A stretch of 64,000 bases of DNA from Pedobacter zeaxanthinifaciens (GCF_003313335.1 NZ_QMHP01000002.1:460254-524253); one strand, 5' to 3'; shown: positions 26,488 to 36,336, counted from the stretch's first letter. The notes: generated from the sequence alone by a model not told the origin. Made by a program: numbers and translations.

Positions 26488-27273
26488 TTATTTTGCAGGT
26501 CCTTGTATCTCACCCATTTTATCTGCGGCGGTTTCATCTGAAGTGATGGCGTTCATAGCCACTTGGAGTTTATTCTTCAGCCCAGATACTACCATATGTT
26601 CACCCCTTGCTAATGCGTTATAGCCATCTTTCGCTACCTCTGCCGGATCGGCCATGTCATCTTTGTCCTGCACTACTTTGGAATTAGTCATATCCGCTTT
26701 ATTGAAGAAGTCAGTATCGGTTACGCCAGGTAATAATGCAGTTACTGTAATGCCTTTGTCTTTTACTTCGCTTCTTATAGCTTCAGTAAACGATTGTACG
26801 AAGGCTTTTGTACCGTGGTAAACGGCCTGCCAAGGTCCGGGGATTTTGCCTGCTATTGAAGATAAGTTTAGGATTTTTCCATCATGACGTTTCACCATAT
26901 CTTTTAAGAAGTAGTGTGTGAGGGCTACCAAGCTACTTACGTTGAGTTGTATAATGTCGAGCTGCCTTTGTAGTTCCGTTTCTACAAATAGACCGTAAAC
27001 GCCCTGGCCAGCATCATTCACCAGTACATTTACCACTAAACCCTTGTCTGATATTTCTTGGTAAAGTTCAAGCGCACTTTCAGGTTTAAATAAATCCTTA
27101 GCGATAGTAATTACGTTTGCACTATGCTCCTTTGCTAACATCGCCGCCGTTTCATCCAATTTTTGCTGGTCGCGGGCTACCAAAATCAATTGATAGTCAT
27201 CTGCGGCAAATAACTTAGCCAACTCCAGTCCAATGCCACTGGTGCCACCGGTAATTAATACTGTTTGTTCCAT
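26488..27273 (-). CDS. short-chain dehydrogenase/reductase
   Basis: A 261-residue classical SDR oxidoreductase. The NAD(P)-binding motif TGGTSGIG (8-15), the NDAG-type motif (LVNDAGQG), catalytic serine (NLSSIAG) and YxxxK (YHGTKAF) are all present. The arginine after the first beta-alpha unit (VARDQQK) suggests NADPH. The substrate cannot be predicted. It seems to be a single-gene unit, with terminators on both sides. Confidence 0.92.
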   Translation of the reverse strand: MEQTVLITGGTSGIGLELAKLFAADDYQLILVARDQQKLDETAAMLAKEHSANVITIAKDLFKPESALELYQEISDKGLVVNVLVNDAGQGVYGLFVETELQRQLDIIQLNVSSLVALTHYFLKDMVKRHDGKILNLSSIAGKIPGPWQAVYHGTKAFVQSFTEAIRSEVKDKGITVTALLPGVTDTDFFNKADMTNSKVVQDKDDMADPAEVAKDGYNALARGEHMVVSGLKNKLQVAMNAITSDETAADKMGEIQGPAK

Positions 27274-27599
27274 AAATTTCTATTTTATTGCTAATTGATA
27301 ACAGCAGCCCGTGGCTTTTGCTTTTTGTAAAGTACCTGATTTTGAAAGTCGAATACCTATTTACGATATGATTTTTGTGGTAAATAAAAAATGAGACGGT
27401 ATATCGTCTCCTTTTCTGTGGGCGATACAAGAGAAAACTTGAACCGATTTATAGATGATTTAAGGGTTTTGATTGATTTAAGAAGGAATTAGAGCAACGA
27501 AACCAGTTAGATTTCGAACCAAATTTTAAATTATGCTTAGCGCTACTAATAATTGTTAGAACATTGATAGACTCCGATTTTCAATTATAATGATTTATC
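27274..27599. other. intergenic stretch with a terminator, no gene seen
   Basis: The 326 bases upstream of the SDR gene hold one clear structure, the terminator listed at 27385-27410 for the upstream sigma-factor operon. No reading frame, RNA or repeat that I could support was found in the rest. Confidence 0.5.
27385..27410 (-). terminator. terminator of the sigma-factor operon
   Basis: On the minus strand GAGACG (27410-27405) pairs with CGTCTC (27398-27393), followed by ATTTTTT. It lies about 190 bases beyond the stop of the small membrane protein gene. Confidence 0.55.
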
Positions 27600-27926
27600 T
27601 CAATGATGATTCAACCTTCCTACTTTTTTCAACATAAAGATTAAAATAATGAGACCACCTGCAAAACAGAATACAGGAAAAACCATTTCCAAAACAATGG
27701 TTGATGGTTTGAGTTCAACAAAGACTAGCAAACTGCAGGCCACCAGTACTAAGATGATCCATTTGCCAAGCCGCTCTTGTTTACGATATTGCTTACTATA
27801 ACTGAATTTGTAGCTAGCTACCACAGCATTCATCAACCTCAAAGAGAATCCTTCAGAAGGCACAATTGCCCCATGTTCCTTAAGCAGTTCTTTGAGAATA
27901 TCTATCTCTTTGTGTTTTGATTTCAT
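27600..27926 (-). CDS. small membrane protein coupled to an ECF sigma factor
   Basis: A 108-residue protein with a charged, helical N-terminal half (~1-50) and two hydrophobic helices (about 52-72 and 78-98), ending LNHH. Its start overlaps the sigma-factor stop by 4 bases, so the two are translationally coupled. By position it could be a membrane-bound partner or anti-sigma factor, but no known anti-sigma motif such as the zinc-binding HxxxCxxC is seen. The function is inferred only from the neighbour. Confidence 0.7.
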   Translation of the reverse strand: MKSKHKEIDILKELLKEHGAIVPSEGFSLRLMNAVVASYKFSYSKQYRKQERLGKWIILVLVACSLLVFVELKPSTIVLEMVFPVFCFAGGLIILIFMLKKVGRLNHH

Positions 27927-28498
27927 AATTCTTTAATTTCACTTTTCAATAATTTCTTCAATTCACAGTACATCTGTTTACGACTTCTGAGTAAACGCAT
28001 CTTAATCGCTGATGATTTCATGTCCATAATCTCAGTTATCTCAGCAATGCTTTTGTCTGCAATATAATGCAGGGTAATGATTAGTTGATCCTCTTTTTTG
28101 AGCTTTTCTATAGCCATGCCAAGATACTTCTTTCGGTCGGAGTTAGTTAAACGTTGCAAGGCACTTCCTTCATCACTTACATATTCATTGTCGTCCTCTA
28201 ATTCAAAAGTCACATTGTTTTTGTTTGCTATTTTAGTTAGTGCAGTGTTATAGATGATCCGATATAGCCAAGTTGAAAATTTAGAAGCCCTTTTGAATTG
28301 GTCGAGATATTTAAAAGCTTTCAAGAAACTATCCTGTACTACCTCTTCAGCATCTTCATGGCTACCTACTATCCTAACGGCGATGGTGTATGCCATATCC
28401 CGATAGGCGTTAACCAGATATTCAAGTCCTTTTTGCTCTCCTCGAAGGGCACTGTCAAGGTAATGATCGTCTAGATTTCTCTGCTTTTTAAATAACAT
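27923..28498 (-). CDS. ECF-type RNA polymerase sigma factor
   Basis: A 191-residue sigma-70 family protein of the extracytoplasmic-function type. Region 2 is clear (YLVNAYRDMAYTIAVRIVGSHEDAEEVVQDSFLKAFKYL, with the -10-melting helix FSTWLYRIIYNTA), and region 4 shows a helix-turn-helix (ITLHYIADKSIAEITEIMDMKSSAIKMRLLRSRKQM). It directs RNA polymerase to a specific promoter set. It is followed by a coupled two-helix membrane protein that may control it, and is divergent from a DUF6249-like membrane protein gene. Confidence 0.93.
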   Translation of the reverse strand: MLFKKQRNLDDHYLDSALRGEQKGLEYLVNAYRDMAYTIAVRIVGSHEDAEEVVQDSFLKAFKYLDQFKRASKFSTWLYRIIYNTALTKIANKNNVTFELEDDNEYVSDEGSALQRLTNSDRKKYLGMAIEKLKKEDQLIITLHYIADKSIAEITEIMDMKSSAIKMRLLRSRKQMYCELKKLLKSEIKEL

Positions 28499-28613
28499 CT
28501 GTATGTTAGACTAAGATACGGATGATTTGGTCACAAGTCGTTAATTGGGTATTTTAAATAAATGTGACCGATGGCTTTGATCGATAGTCTTATGGACAAA
28601 TAAAAAGTAAGAC

Positions 28614-28958
28614 ATGGAAATCACATCAGCAGCATTACTCATTTCAATATCTCTAGTAGTATTCGGAATCACATATTATTTTTTTACTACGCGTCACAAA
28701 GAAAGGATGGCTATAATTGAAACTGGGCAATCGCCAGATTTGTTTAAAAAGCAGGGACAGTGGCTATATTTTATTTTGACCTCGGGCATGGTGAGCATTG
28801 GTATTGCTATAGGAATACTTGTAGGGTCGCTTATACAGACGCTCGTCAATCTAAATGGCTTTTGGGTTATATCCAGTAGCATACTTTTCTTTTTAGGTAT
28901 CAGTCTAATTCTTTGCTACTTTATCTTAAAGTCAATACTTGAAAAACGTAAAGACTAA
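28614..28958 (+). CDS. small membrane protein, DUF6249-like
   Basis: A 114-residue protein with three hydrophobic helices (about 5-25, 48-75 and 82-105) and the cytosolic linker HKERMAIIETGQSPDLF between the first two, which resembles DUF6249 proteins of Bacteroidota. These are often encoded beside ECF sigma factors, as here, where the gene is divergent from one across 115 bases. It may be a target of that sigma factor. Role unknown. Confidence 0.7.
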   Translation: MEITSAALLISISLVVFGITYYFFTTRHKERMAIIETGQSPDLFKKQGQWLYFILTSGMVSIGIAIGILVGSLIQTLVNLNGFWVISSSILFFLGISLILCYFILKSILEKRKD

Positions 28959-29006
28959 ATACCATTTTTAATTAATTCAGATTTTTTAAGTTCCAACAAT
29001 TGAACA

Positions 29007-30647
29007 ATGAAAATATTATTCAGGCTATTACTATGCCTTTTTTTTAGCGCAGCATTTCAAATTCCATCCTATGGACAACCCGAATTAAAAACCTATGATT
29101 CGCTACTCAGTACTATCTTTCCAAAAGACGGGCCAGGTGGAACGGTATTGATAGCAAAGGCTGGAAAAGTTCTTTTCAATAAGGCATATGGTAAAGCAAA
29201 TCTGGAGCTCAATGTACCGATGCGTACAGAACATGTATTCCGACTAGGCTCTATTACCAAACAATTTACTGCCGTATGCATCCTGAAGCTTGTTGAAGAA
29301 GGTAAACTTTCTTTAGAAGATCAGTTAATTAAGTTTATCCCTGATTATCCTCTTAATGGCAAAAAAATTACCATTGCAAATCTGCTCACACATACTTCTG
29401 GCATAAAAAATTATACCGCTCTATCTGCGTTTAATGAAAATCTGAAGCACCAGGACCGCTCTCCAAAAGAGCTAATTGATTTGTTCAAAGATCAACCGTT
29501 GGATTTTGAACCTGGCAGTGATTACAAATACAGCAACTCAGGGTACGTTCTATTAGGTTACATCATTGAAAAGCTGAGTGGGAAAACCTATGGCGAATAT
29601 GTGCAAAAAAATATATTCGAGCCACTGCAAATGAGCAATTCTTACTACGACGAGCGTTCAAAGGTAATTTCTGAAAGAATTTCAGGCTATCGGAAAAGAA
29701 ATGGCAGGTATGAGAATTCAGATTTTTTAAGCATGACTTTGCCTTATGCTGCAGGATCTTTATTATCAACAACTGGTGATCTGTTAAAATGGTACAATGG
29801 TCTGGAAGATGGAAAAGTGATCAGCAGAGCTAGTCTTGAATTAGCACATACTTCAGGTCGTTTGGCAAATGGTAAAGAAACTGGTTATGGCTTTGGTTGG
29901 GAAATTGGAAATATCCAAGGTAGCAAAGCGATAAAGCATAACGGTATTGTGAATGGCTTTTTTACAGATGTGATTTATCTACCTACTGAGGAAATTTTTG
30001 TTTCAATACTAGCTAACTATGAGAATATTGGTGATCTGGATATTGCGGTAGCTAAACTTGCAGCAATTGCTTTAGGTAGGCCATATATATTTAATACGAA
30101 AGTTATAGAATCCGCTGGTTTGCAACAATATCAAGCGGTATACAGTAATCCCTATGAAGGGGAGCGTTTTATCACTAATCAAGATGGCATATTAATGTAT
30201 TATCATAAAGGTGGCGGCAAGACACGCTTAATCCCATACGGCACAGATATTTTCTTATTAGAGAATAGCCTTAATTCTCTAATGTTTCAAAGAGATGGCG
30301 AAGGGACAATAAACGGATATCAAATTAAAGGCACTGGTACTACTTCAATATGGAAAAAAAGCAAGGAAATAGCTCTAATCAATCGAATCAACATTTCACG
30401 CCAAGTTTTGATTCGTTATACTGGCAAATATCTTTTTGAACCCAATATGCTTTTTGAAGTTATTTTAGAAAACGGCAAGCTGTTTGGCCGCGTAGGGAAT
30501 GATCAAAAAGAGCTCACACCTTTCGACGAAAATAAGTTTTATGCGAATGACATTGATGCGACAGTTATCTTTAACGTAGATAAATCTGGTCAAACTATTT
30601 CTGTTACAAAAATACAGAATAGTGAAATGAGGGCAAAAAAGCTATAG
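29007..30647 (+). CDS. serine hydrolase, beta-lactamase class C family
   Basis: A 546-residue exported protein with a signal peptide (MKILFRLLLCLFFSAAFQIPSYG). The first ~370 residues form the penicillin-binding-protein/class C beta-lactamase fold. The SxxK nucleophile is in RLGSITKQF, the YxN in YKYSNSGY, and the third motif is probably the HNGIVNGF region. A C-terminal ~170-residue domain is beta-rich, common in peptidase relatives of this fold. Substrate may be a peptide or ester rather than an antibiotic. It starts 48 bases after the DUF6249-like gene and may share its promoter. Confidence 0.9.
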   Translation: MKILFRLLLCLFFSAAFQIPSYGQPELKTYDSLLSTIFPKDGPGGTVLIAKAGKVLFNKAYGKANLELNVPMRTEHVFRLGSITKQFTAVCILKLVEEGKLSLEDQLIKFIPDYPLNGKKITIANLLTHTSGIKNYTALSAFNENLKHQDRSPKELIDLFKDQPLDFEPGSDYKYSNSGYVLLGYIIEKLSGKTYGEYVQKNIFEPLQMSNSYYDERSKVISERISGYRKRNGRYENSDFLSMTLPYAAGSLLSTTGDLLKWYNGLEDGKVISRASLELAHTSGRLANGKETGYGFGWEIGNIQGSKAIKHNGIVNGFFTDVIYLPTEEIFVSILANYENIGDLDIAVAKLAAIALGRPYIFNTKVIESAGLQQYQAVYSNPYEGERFITNQDGILMYYHKGGGKTRLIPYGTDIFLLENSLNSLMFQRDGEGTINGYQIKGTGTTSIWKKSKEIALINRINISRQVLIRYTGKYLFEPNMLFEVILENGKLFGRVGNDQKELTPFDENKFYANDIDATVIFNVDKSGQTISVTKIQNSEMRAKKL

Positions 30648-31057
30648 TGGAGAAAGAATATCAAAACAGTTCGTTTTATTATGGCACTTTTGTGTTCACT
30701 AGCTATAATACTTGAGTTCCGATTTAAGGCATTCATATAAAGAAACCGTATTGAGTTCGGATCAAAATCTCCCTGTTAAACGGGCTTTATCCCTATCAAA
30801 ATTTAGTTATAGCGCAAAATTTTAAAATTACAAATAATGGTATCTTACGACAAGTAGCAGATAAAAATCTAAAGAACTTAACCTCGAACCCTCAACTTGG
30901 ATAAATTAACGCTCTTTAATGAAAACCAACTAGGTAAAACGATAAAGTAAGCAATAAACTTTAAGTTCACTTTTGTATGGCTACCCCGAAAAGGCTCGAA
31001 CCAAAGTAGGCCTCCATTTTCCTTTAATCGAACCCTAAGAAACAGGCTAAAAATAAA
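30648..31057. other. intergenic stretch with one tRNA-like scrap
   Basis: About 410 bases with no credible reading frame. The only thing noticed is 30978-31006, whose reverse complement reads like the 3' end of a tRNA or tmRNA (GGTTCGAGCCTTTTCGGGG, then TAGCCA), but the T-stem does not pair properly. The ssrA terminator follows. Confidence 0.4.
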
Positions 31058-31087
31058 AACGTCCTCCACGTTATCGTGAAGGACGTT
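31058..31087 (-). terminator. terminator of ssrA
   Basis: On the minus strand AACGTCCTTCACG pairs with CGTGGAGGACGTT (one G-U pair) around ATAA, followed by TTTATTTTT. It begins right at the 3' end of the tmRNA. Confidence 0.85.
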
Positions 31088-31455
31088 GGTGGACCCGAAG
31101 GGAGTCGAACCCTTGTCCAGTTGTGTGATAAAGTATGCTTTCTACATGTGTAGCTTCCCTTTAATTGTCGGGAGAGGGAAGGTGGGTCGCAAACCTATAC
31201 CGTTCTCCGTATTTGCTAAATTTCGCCTTTAGTTAGCAACGTAGTAAAGGCTAGTTCTGCAGTTCGATGCCTCTGATGTTAAGCCGCAAAACGGAGCCTA
31301 ACGAGACAAAAGCTTGCGTAATTCTAAATTAGGCAGCTAAGGCGTAGTTATTTTCGCCAATTATTGTTTTGAACGTTCTCTTTAAAGTGCTCTCCGTACA
31401 ACGCACTACATGCTTACATATTCAGCGCCACCCTGTCAAATCCAGGAACGGGCCC
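31087..31455 (-). ncRNA. ssrA: transfer-messenger RNA
   Basis: A 369-base tmRNA that rescues stalled ribosomes. The acceptor stem is formed by GGGCCCG (5' end at 31455) and CGGGTCC, followed by the encoded ACCA at 31087. The T-arm reads GGGTTCGACTCCC, and the 5' domain has the canonical CTGGATTTGACAGGG. The tag frame on the minus strand ends GENNYALAA then TAA (stop at 31331-31329), a degradation tag typical of Bacteroidota. It has its own strong terminator. The tag end and both ends of the RNA can be read directly. Confidence 0.95.
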
Positions 31456-31622
31456 ATTTAAGAGTGATCAGTTGCTAATGGTTAGGTGTCAGTAAACTTA
31501 GACACTCACCATAACTGAACAACAAAAGTACAAATAAAATGCCAATTAAGGAAGGCGTTAGTCAACAGTTATCAGGAACCAGTTACATGTAGTAGGCTTT
31601 AAGTTTCAAAAAACTTCTAAGT

Positions 31623-31692
31623 ACGGTCTTACCACTAATATCTAACTACTAATTCCTAACCACTGATACCTGACCACTGATACCTGACCACT
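31623..31692. repeat. short degenerate 7-base-period repeat
   Basis: CTAACTACTAATTCC, then CTAACCACTGATAC and two CTGACCACTGATAC-like units run up to the end of the TldD gene. The array resembles the longer one at 19737-19960. Confidence 0.65.
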
Positions 31693-33327
31693 TTAAATTC
31701 TCCGTCCCGTATTAATTACGCTAACGCCATTAAAGCGTGTAGTTGGGCTTCCATGTGATACTGCACTAACCTGACTTGGTTGGCCCTTTCCATCTGAAAA
31801 TGTTCCGCCTAACCGGTAATCATTTTTATCGCAACGCTGTACGCAAGAGTTCCAAAATTCTTGAGTATTCGCCTGATAAGCGGCATCTTTTAACATACCT
31901 ACAATTTTACCTTCTTTAATTTCATAAGCTAGTTGAGCGCTAAATTGAAAGTTATAGCGCTGTTGGTCGATAGAGTAGGAGTTTCTACCAAACATATAAA
32001 TGCCTTTTTCTACGTTCTTCACCATATCGGCGGCAGACAAAGGTACGTTTCCAGGCGTTAAGGACACATTTGGCATCCGCTGAAATTGGATGCTGTCCCA
32101 GCTATCGGCGTAGCAGCAGCCTTGCGATTCTTTTTCGCCAATAATATGAGCCTGATCTCTGATGGTTTGATAATTCACTAAAATTCCGTCTTTAATGATA
32201 TCCCATTGACCACATTTCACCCCTTCATCATCATATCCTACAGCGCCTAATGAACCCGCTTCTAGTTTATCGGCTACGATATTCACTTCTTTACTGCCGA
32301 AATTAAATTTTTTACTTTCCCATTTATCCAAGGTGAGGAAACTTGTGCCGGCATAATTGGCCTCATAACCTAGTACACGGTCTAATTCTGTCGGGTGTCC
32401 TACAGACTCGTGGATAGTTAAGAACAAGTGGGATGGATCTAAAACCAAGTCGTATTTTCCTGGCGCTACGGGTTTAGCTTTCAGCTTTTCCTCAACGTGG
32501 ATGGCTGCCTCTCGCACATCCTCCAACATATCGTACCTTTTTTTGTACATCGTTACAGGGCCGCCCGTTATCTTTTCACTGTCCAAAGGTTTCAAATACT
32601 CAAAGCCCATGCCCATTGGTGCACTTAACGCATTTCTGGTTTCAAATTTTCCCGCTGCCGCATCAATTTTGGTTAGCGTAAAAGTAGGCCATATCCGATG
32701 GATATCTTGATCAATGTAGGAGCCATCTGTAGAAGCAAAATACTTCTGCTCATTTACCATAAATAAATTAGAGTTGATGTATTTAGCACCACCTTTGATA
32801 GCTTCATTATTTACATCGAGCAATAAATCTACCTTCTCGGCAATAGGTACGGCAAAGGCATTGGTTAGGATGGGAGTTTTCCAGCTCACTTCCCCATAAC
32901 CTTTTTGTGGTGCTAGCTGAACAGGCTCACTCATGATTTTAGCATTCCCTTTGGCAATAGCTACCGCCATTTTGGTAGCTTTGGCTATGCTTTCGTTATC
33001 TAAGTTGTTGGTGGCAGCAAAGCCCCAACTTCCATTGGCAATTACCCTAATGCCCATACCAAATGATTCACCATTGGCAATATTATCTACCCGTTTTTCT
33101 CTAGTGGCGATCACTTGGTTTAAGTAACGACCAATGCGAACATCGGCATAACTAGCACCATTGGCTTTCGCTGTGTTGAGTGCCACATCAGCCATTTTCT
33201 TTTTTAAAGCGACATCCACTGGCGTGAGTGCTTCTTCTACGGAAATCAGCTTGCCAAACGCAAAGTTGGGTAATATGGCGGCACTAGCTCCAAGGCCAGA
33301 AAGATATAAAAAGTCTCTTCTTTTCAA
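31693..33327 (-). CDS. TldD-family metallopeptidase, exported paralogue 1
   Basis: A 544-residue TldD-type peptidase. The zinc motif HESVGH is at 306-311, followed by PTELDR, as in TldD. Unlike cytosolic E. coli TldD (about 480 residues), it begins with a twin-arginine-type signal (KRRDFLYLSGLGASA), so folded export to the periplasm is likely. TldD works with TldE/PmbA to cleave unfolded or modified peptides. Here the TldE gene lies 55 bases upstream and a second TldD copy beyond it, all on the same strand. It is closely similar to that second copy along its whole length. Confidence 0.92.
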   Translation of the reverse strand: MKRRDFLYLSGLGASAAILPNFAFGKLISVEEALTPVDVALKKKMADVALNTAKANGASYADVRIGRYLNQVIATREKRVDNIANGESFGMGIRVIANGSWGFAATNNLDNESIAKATKMAVAIAKGNAKIMSEPVQLAPQKGYGEVSWKTPILTNAFAVPIAEKVDLLLDVNNEAIKGGAKYINSNLFMVNEQKYFASTDGSYIDQDIHRIWPTFTLTKIDAAAGKFETRNALSAPMGMGFEYLKPLDSEKITGGPVTMYKKRYDMLEDVREAAIHVEEKLKAKPVAPGKYDLVLDPSHLFLTIHESVGHPTELDRVLGYEANYAGTSFLTLDKWESKKFNFGSKEVNIVADKLEAGSLGAVGYDDEGVKCGQWDIIKDGILVNYQTIRDQAHIIGEKESQGCCYADSWDSIQFQRMPNVSLTPGNVPLSAADMVKNVEKGIYMFGRNSYSIDQQRYNFQFSAQLAYEIKEGKIVGMLKDAAYQANTQEFWNSCVQRCDKNDYRLGGTFSDGKGQPSQVSAVSHGSPTTRFNGVSVINTGRRI

Positions 33328-33382
33328 GATTTATAGTTTTTAGCTTACAGAAGTGGCGCCAATTAAAGCGCCACTGTATGAA

Positions 33383-34699
33383 TTAAATTGCATCAGAAAG
33401 TGATGAGAATGTAAAGTCGCGTATTTTCATAGGCGGTATTAAACCACTGCCTGTGCGTACAGGTTTGCCTAGTGCTTCCACGTTGTTTAACATTATCACC
33501 GGACTTTCATTAAATCTGAAGTTTTTGATAGGGAATTTAATCTCCCCATTTTCAATATAGAAAGTACCGTCTCTTGTTAGTCCTGTCAATAATAATGTTT
33601 GCGGATCAACCATACGGATGTACCAAAAACGTGTTACGAGAATGCCTTTTTCAGTACTCTTAATCAGGTCTTCCAAAGACTGGTTTCCGCCTTCCATCAC
33701 AATGCTTCGGCTGAAGGGCAGTGGCTGCGCATTTTTTTGCGAAGCCCAATACCTTGAGTAGGAAAGATTTTTCACCACGCCATTTTGCACCCATTGGGTC
33801 CTAGTAATTGGCAATCCATCGCCACTCCAGGTTGGGCCTGGTACATCTGGATTAAGTGGGTCTGAATAAATATTTACGTTTTCTGAAAAAAGCTGTTCGC
33901 CTAAACGAGTGCCGCCACCTTTTTTGCTCATAAAACTACGGCCTTCATCGGCGCTACGAGCATCAAATCCCCTAAACATATTGCCCAACATATCGCTAGC
34001 AGCTAAAGGCTCCAAAATTACGGTATACTTACCTGGCTCCAACGCTTTTGCACCAGCAGATCCATTAGCTTTAGATGCTGCAATTTTACTTAGTGCCAAC
34101 GTATCCATTTTGTCAAGATTGTTGAAATCTTGCTCTACGTATCCAGAACCCGTGCCTTGCTGATTACGCATTGTTACCGAGAAAGATACATTGGTGCTTT
34201 TGTTGTAGGCAAACAATCCCTTAGAGTTCATGATGGAATTAAAGCGAGTGGAATTTTCTAAGAAACCCGCTGCCTCTAAATTTGCACCTTTAGATACACT
34301 TAAGCTTTTGGCTACCATTTCTGCCCTAGTTTCTGGAGTAATGGCTGCAGTTTTTTCATTAAATGTTTTTGTCTCCGCAAAGGTTTGTGGACCTAAAGGA
34401 GGCATATATTCTGGATTTTCTGGTGCCAACATTGCTAGCTCTTCTGCTCTTTTAACTACTTTTTGTAGCGAGGCATCATCAAATTCATTGATGGTAGCTG
34501 TTCCTGTTTTTTTACCGAAGGTTGAGCTTACGCCTAAACTCATCACGTCTATTTGTCCGGCTGTTGATACAGCATTGCGGGCATAACGGATATTTCCTTG
34601 ATCAGAACCATTTAAACTTACTTCGCAGGCATCGGCTTTAGAGTAGCTCAGCACTTTTTTTAGTATCGCTTGCGCTTCTTCTTTACTTAATATGGCCAT
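33383..34699 (-). CDS. TldE/PmbA-family protein
   Basis: A 438-residue partner of TldD that lacks the HExxxH zinc motif, as expected for TldE/PmbA. Family features include the N-terminal YSKADACEVSLNG and the C-terminal LTGLTRDGTFYIENGEIKFPIKNFRFNESPV. It lacks an obvious signal peptide, which is odd next to partners that carry one. It is sandwiched between two TldD genes, 2 bases after one and 55 before the other, so a three-gene operon with one TldE serving two TldD subunits is plausible. Confidence 0.92.
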   Translation of the reverse strand: MAILSKEEAQAILKKVLSYSKADACEVSLNGSDQGNIRYARNAVSTAGQIDVMSLGVSSTFGKKTGTATINEFDDASLQKVVKRAEELAMLAPENPEYMPPLGPQTFAETKTFNEKTAAITPETRAEMVAKSLSVSKGANLEAAGFLENSTRFNSIMNSKGLFAYNKSTNVSFSVTMRNQQGTGSGYVEQDFNNLDKMDTLALSKIAASKANGSAGAKALEPGKYTVILEPLAASDMLGNMFRGFDARSADEGRSFMSKKGGGTRLGEQLFSENVNIYSDPLNPDVPGPTWSGDGLPITRTQWVQNGVVKNLSYSRYWASQKNAQPLPFSRSIVMEGGNQSLEDLIKSTEKGILVTRFWYIRMVDPQTLLLTGLTRDGTFYIENGEIKFPIKNFRFNESPVIMLNNVEALGKPVRTGSGLIPPMKIRDFTFSSLSDAI

Positions 34700-34701
34700 A
34701 A

Positions 34702-36336
34702 TTATATTTTTCTAGCAGTATTGATAACATTAACTCCATTAAAACGGGCAGTAGAACTTCCATGTGACACCGCACTACTTTGTGATGGTTGCCCTTTTCC
34801 ATCATTAAATGAACCGCCTAAGCGATAATCACTCTCATCGCAAACGTCGGTACAAGAATTCCAGAACTCTTGCGTATTGGCTTGGTAAGCTACATCATTT
34901 AACATACCTACAATTTTACCTTGTTTAATTTCGTAAAAAATTTGTCCGCCAAATTGGAAATTGTAACGCTGTTGATCGATAGAGAAGCTACCATCGCCAA
35001 TAATATAAATGCCCTTTTCTACATTTTTAATCATATCATCTACGCTCAACTTCGTTTTGCCAGGTTGTAATGATACGTTTGGCATACGTTGAAATTGAAC
35101 GTCATCCCATCCTTGAGCGTAGCAACAGCCTTGTGATTCTTTTTCGCCAATGATGTGCGCCTGATCTCTGATGGTTTGATAGTTTACCAGCACACCGTCT
35201 TTAATCAAATCCCACTTTTTACATTTCACCCCCTCGTCATCATAACCAACAGCGCCTAAAGAGCCCACTTGTGTTTTATCGGCTACCAGGTTTACTTTAT
35301 CACTTCCAAATTTGAAATTTTTAGATTTCCATTTGTCTAAGGTTAAGAAACTTGTACCGGCATAATTAGCCTCGTAGCCCAATACTCTATCTAGCTCTGT
35401 AGGGTGTCCAACAGATTCATGTATGGTTAGCCATAGGTGCGAAGGATCTAAAACCAAGTCATATTTGCCTGGTTCTACAGATTTGGCCTTGATTTTTTCC
35501 GAAGCCACTTTTGCAGCTTCTTTTACATCTTCTAACATATCATAGCGACCTTTATACCGGGTAACGATGCCGCTAACTTTGTCTTCAGGACGGGCATGCA
35601 TGTATTCGTAGCCTTTGCCCATTGGAGAACTTAAAGAATTTCTGGTTTTAAACTGGCCTGAAGTTCTGTCTATTCGGGTAACGTTAAAGGTTGGATAAAT
35701 ACGATGCACATCTTGATCGATGTAAGAACCATCTGTAGAGGCAAAATATTTTTGCTCGTTTACGGCGAAGATAGCAGAGTTGACGAAGCTTGCTCCATTT
35801 TGCATGGCAACATCATTTACGTTCAATAGTAAATCTACTTTTTCTTTTACAGGCACCTCAAACGCATTAATTTCTATTGGAGTTTTCCACGAAACCTCAC
35901 CATATCCTTTTTGCGGTGCTAGCTGTACGGCTTCGCCTTGAATTTTAGCGTTGGCTTTAGCTACGGCAACTGCTTGCGCTGCGGCTTTGGCAATGCCATC
36001 CTTACTTACTTGATTGGTTGCCGCAAAGCCCCAACAGCCATTCACAATTACACGAATGCCCACACCATACGATTCGGTGTTGGCTACGCCTTGCACTCGT
36101 TTTTCTCTGGTGGCTACAAACTGATTAAGGTAGCGTCCAATACGCACATCGGCATAAGTGGCTCCTTTAGATTTGGCAGCATTTAAAGCCACATCGGCAA
36201 GTTCTTTTTTAATTTTAGGATCTACTCGGTCAAGTGCTTGCAGTGGATCTATCGGTGTGGCATAGGCCGATAAATCTGGTAAAAGCAAAGCACTCATCCC
36301 CATACCGGATAGATAAAGGAAATCTTTTCTTTTCAA
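34702..36336 (-). CDS. TldD-family metallopeptidase, exported paralogue 2
   Basis: A 544-residue close paralogue of the protein encoded at 31693-33327, with identical length, the same HESVGHPTELDR zinc motif, and long shared blocks (GYEANYAGTSFLTLDKW, QAHIIGEKESQGCCY). Its N-terminal signal is similar but has KRKDFLYLSG, where the second arginine of the twin-arginine pair is a lysine, so export may be weaker or use Sec. It stops 2 bases before TldE. The two copies presumably arose by duplication around TldE. The peptide substrate is not known. Confidence 0.92.
   Translation of the reverse strand: MKRKDFLYLSGMGMSALLLPDLSAYATPIDPLQALDRVDPKIKKELADVALNAAKSKGATYADVRIGRYLNQFVATREKRVQGVANTESYGVGIRVIVNGCWGFAATNQVSKDGIAKAAAQAVAVAKANAKIQGEAVQLAPQKGYGEVSWKTPIEINAFEVPVKEKVDLLLNVNDVAMQNGASFVNSAIFAVNEQKYFASTDGSYIDQDVHRIYPTFNVTRIDRTSGQFKTRNSLSSPMGKGYEYMHARPEDKVSGIVTRYKGRYDMLEDVKEAAKVASEKIKAKSVEPGKYDLVLDPSHLWLTIHESVGHPTELDRVLGYEANYAGTSFLTLDKWKSKNFKFGSDKVNLVADKTQVGSLGAVGYDDEGVKCKKWDLIKDGVLVNYQTIRDQAHIIGEKESQGCCYAQGWDDVQFQRMPNVSLQPGKTKLSVDDMIKNVEKGIYIIGDGSFSIDQQRYNFQFGGQIFYEIKQGKIVGMLNDVAYQANTQEFWNSCTDVCDESDYRLGGSFNDGKGQPSQSSAVSHGSSTARFNGVNVINTARKI

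Noticed and set aside
34230..34586. 118-residue frame antisense to TldE
   Set aside because: Hydrophobic shadow of TldE without start signals or homology.
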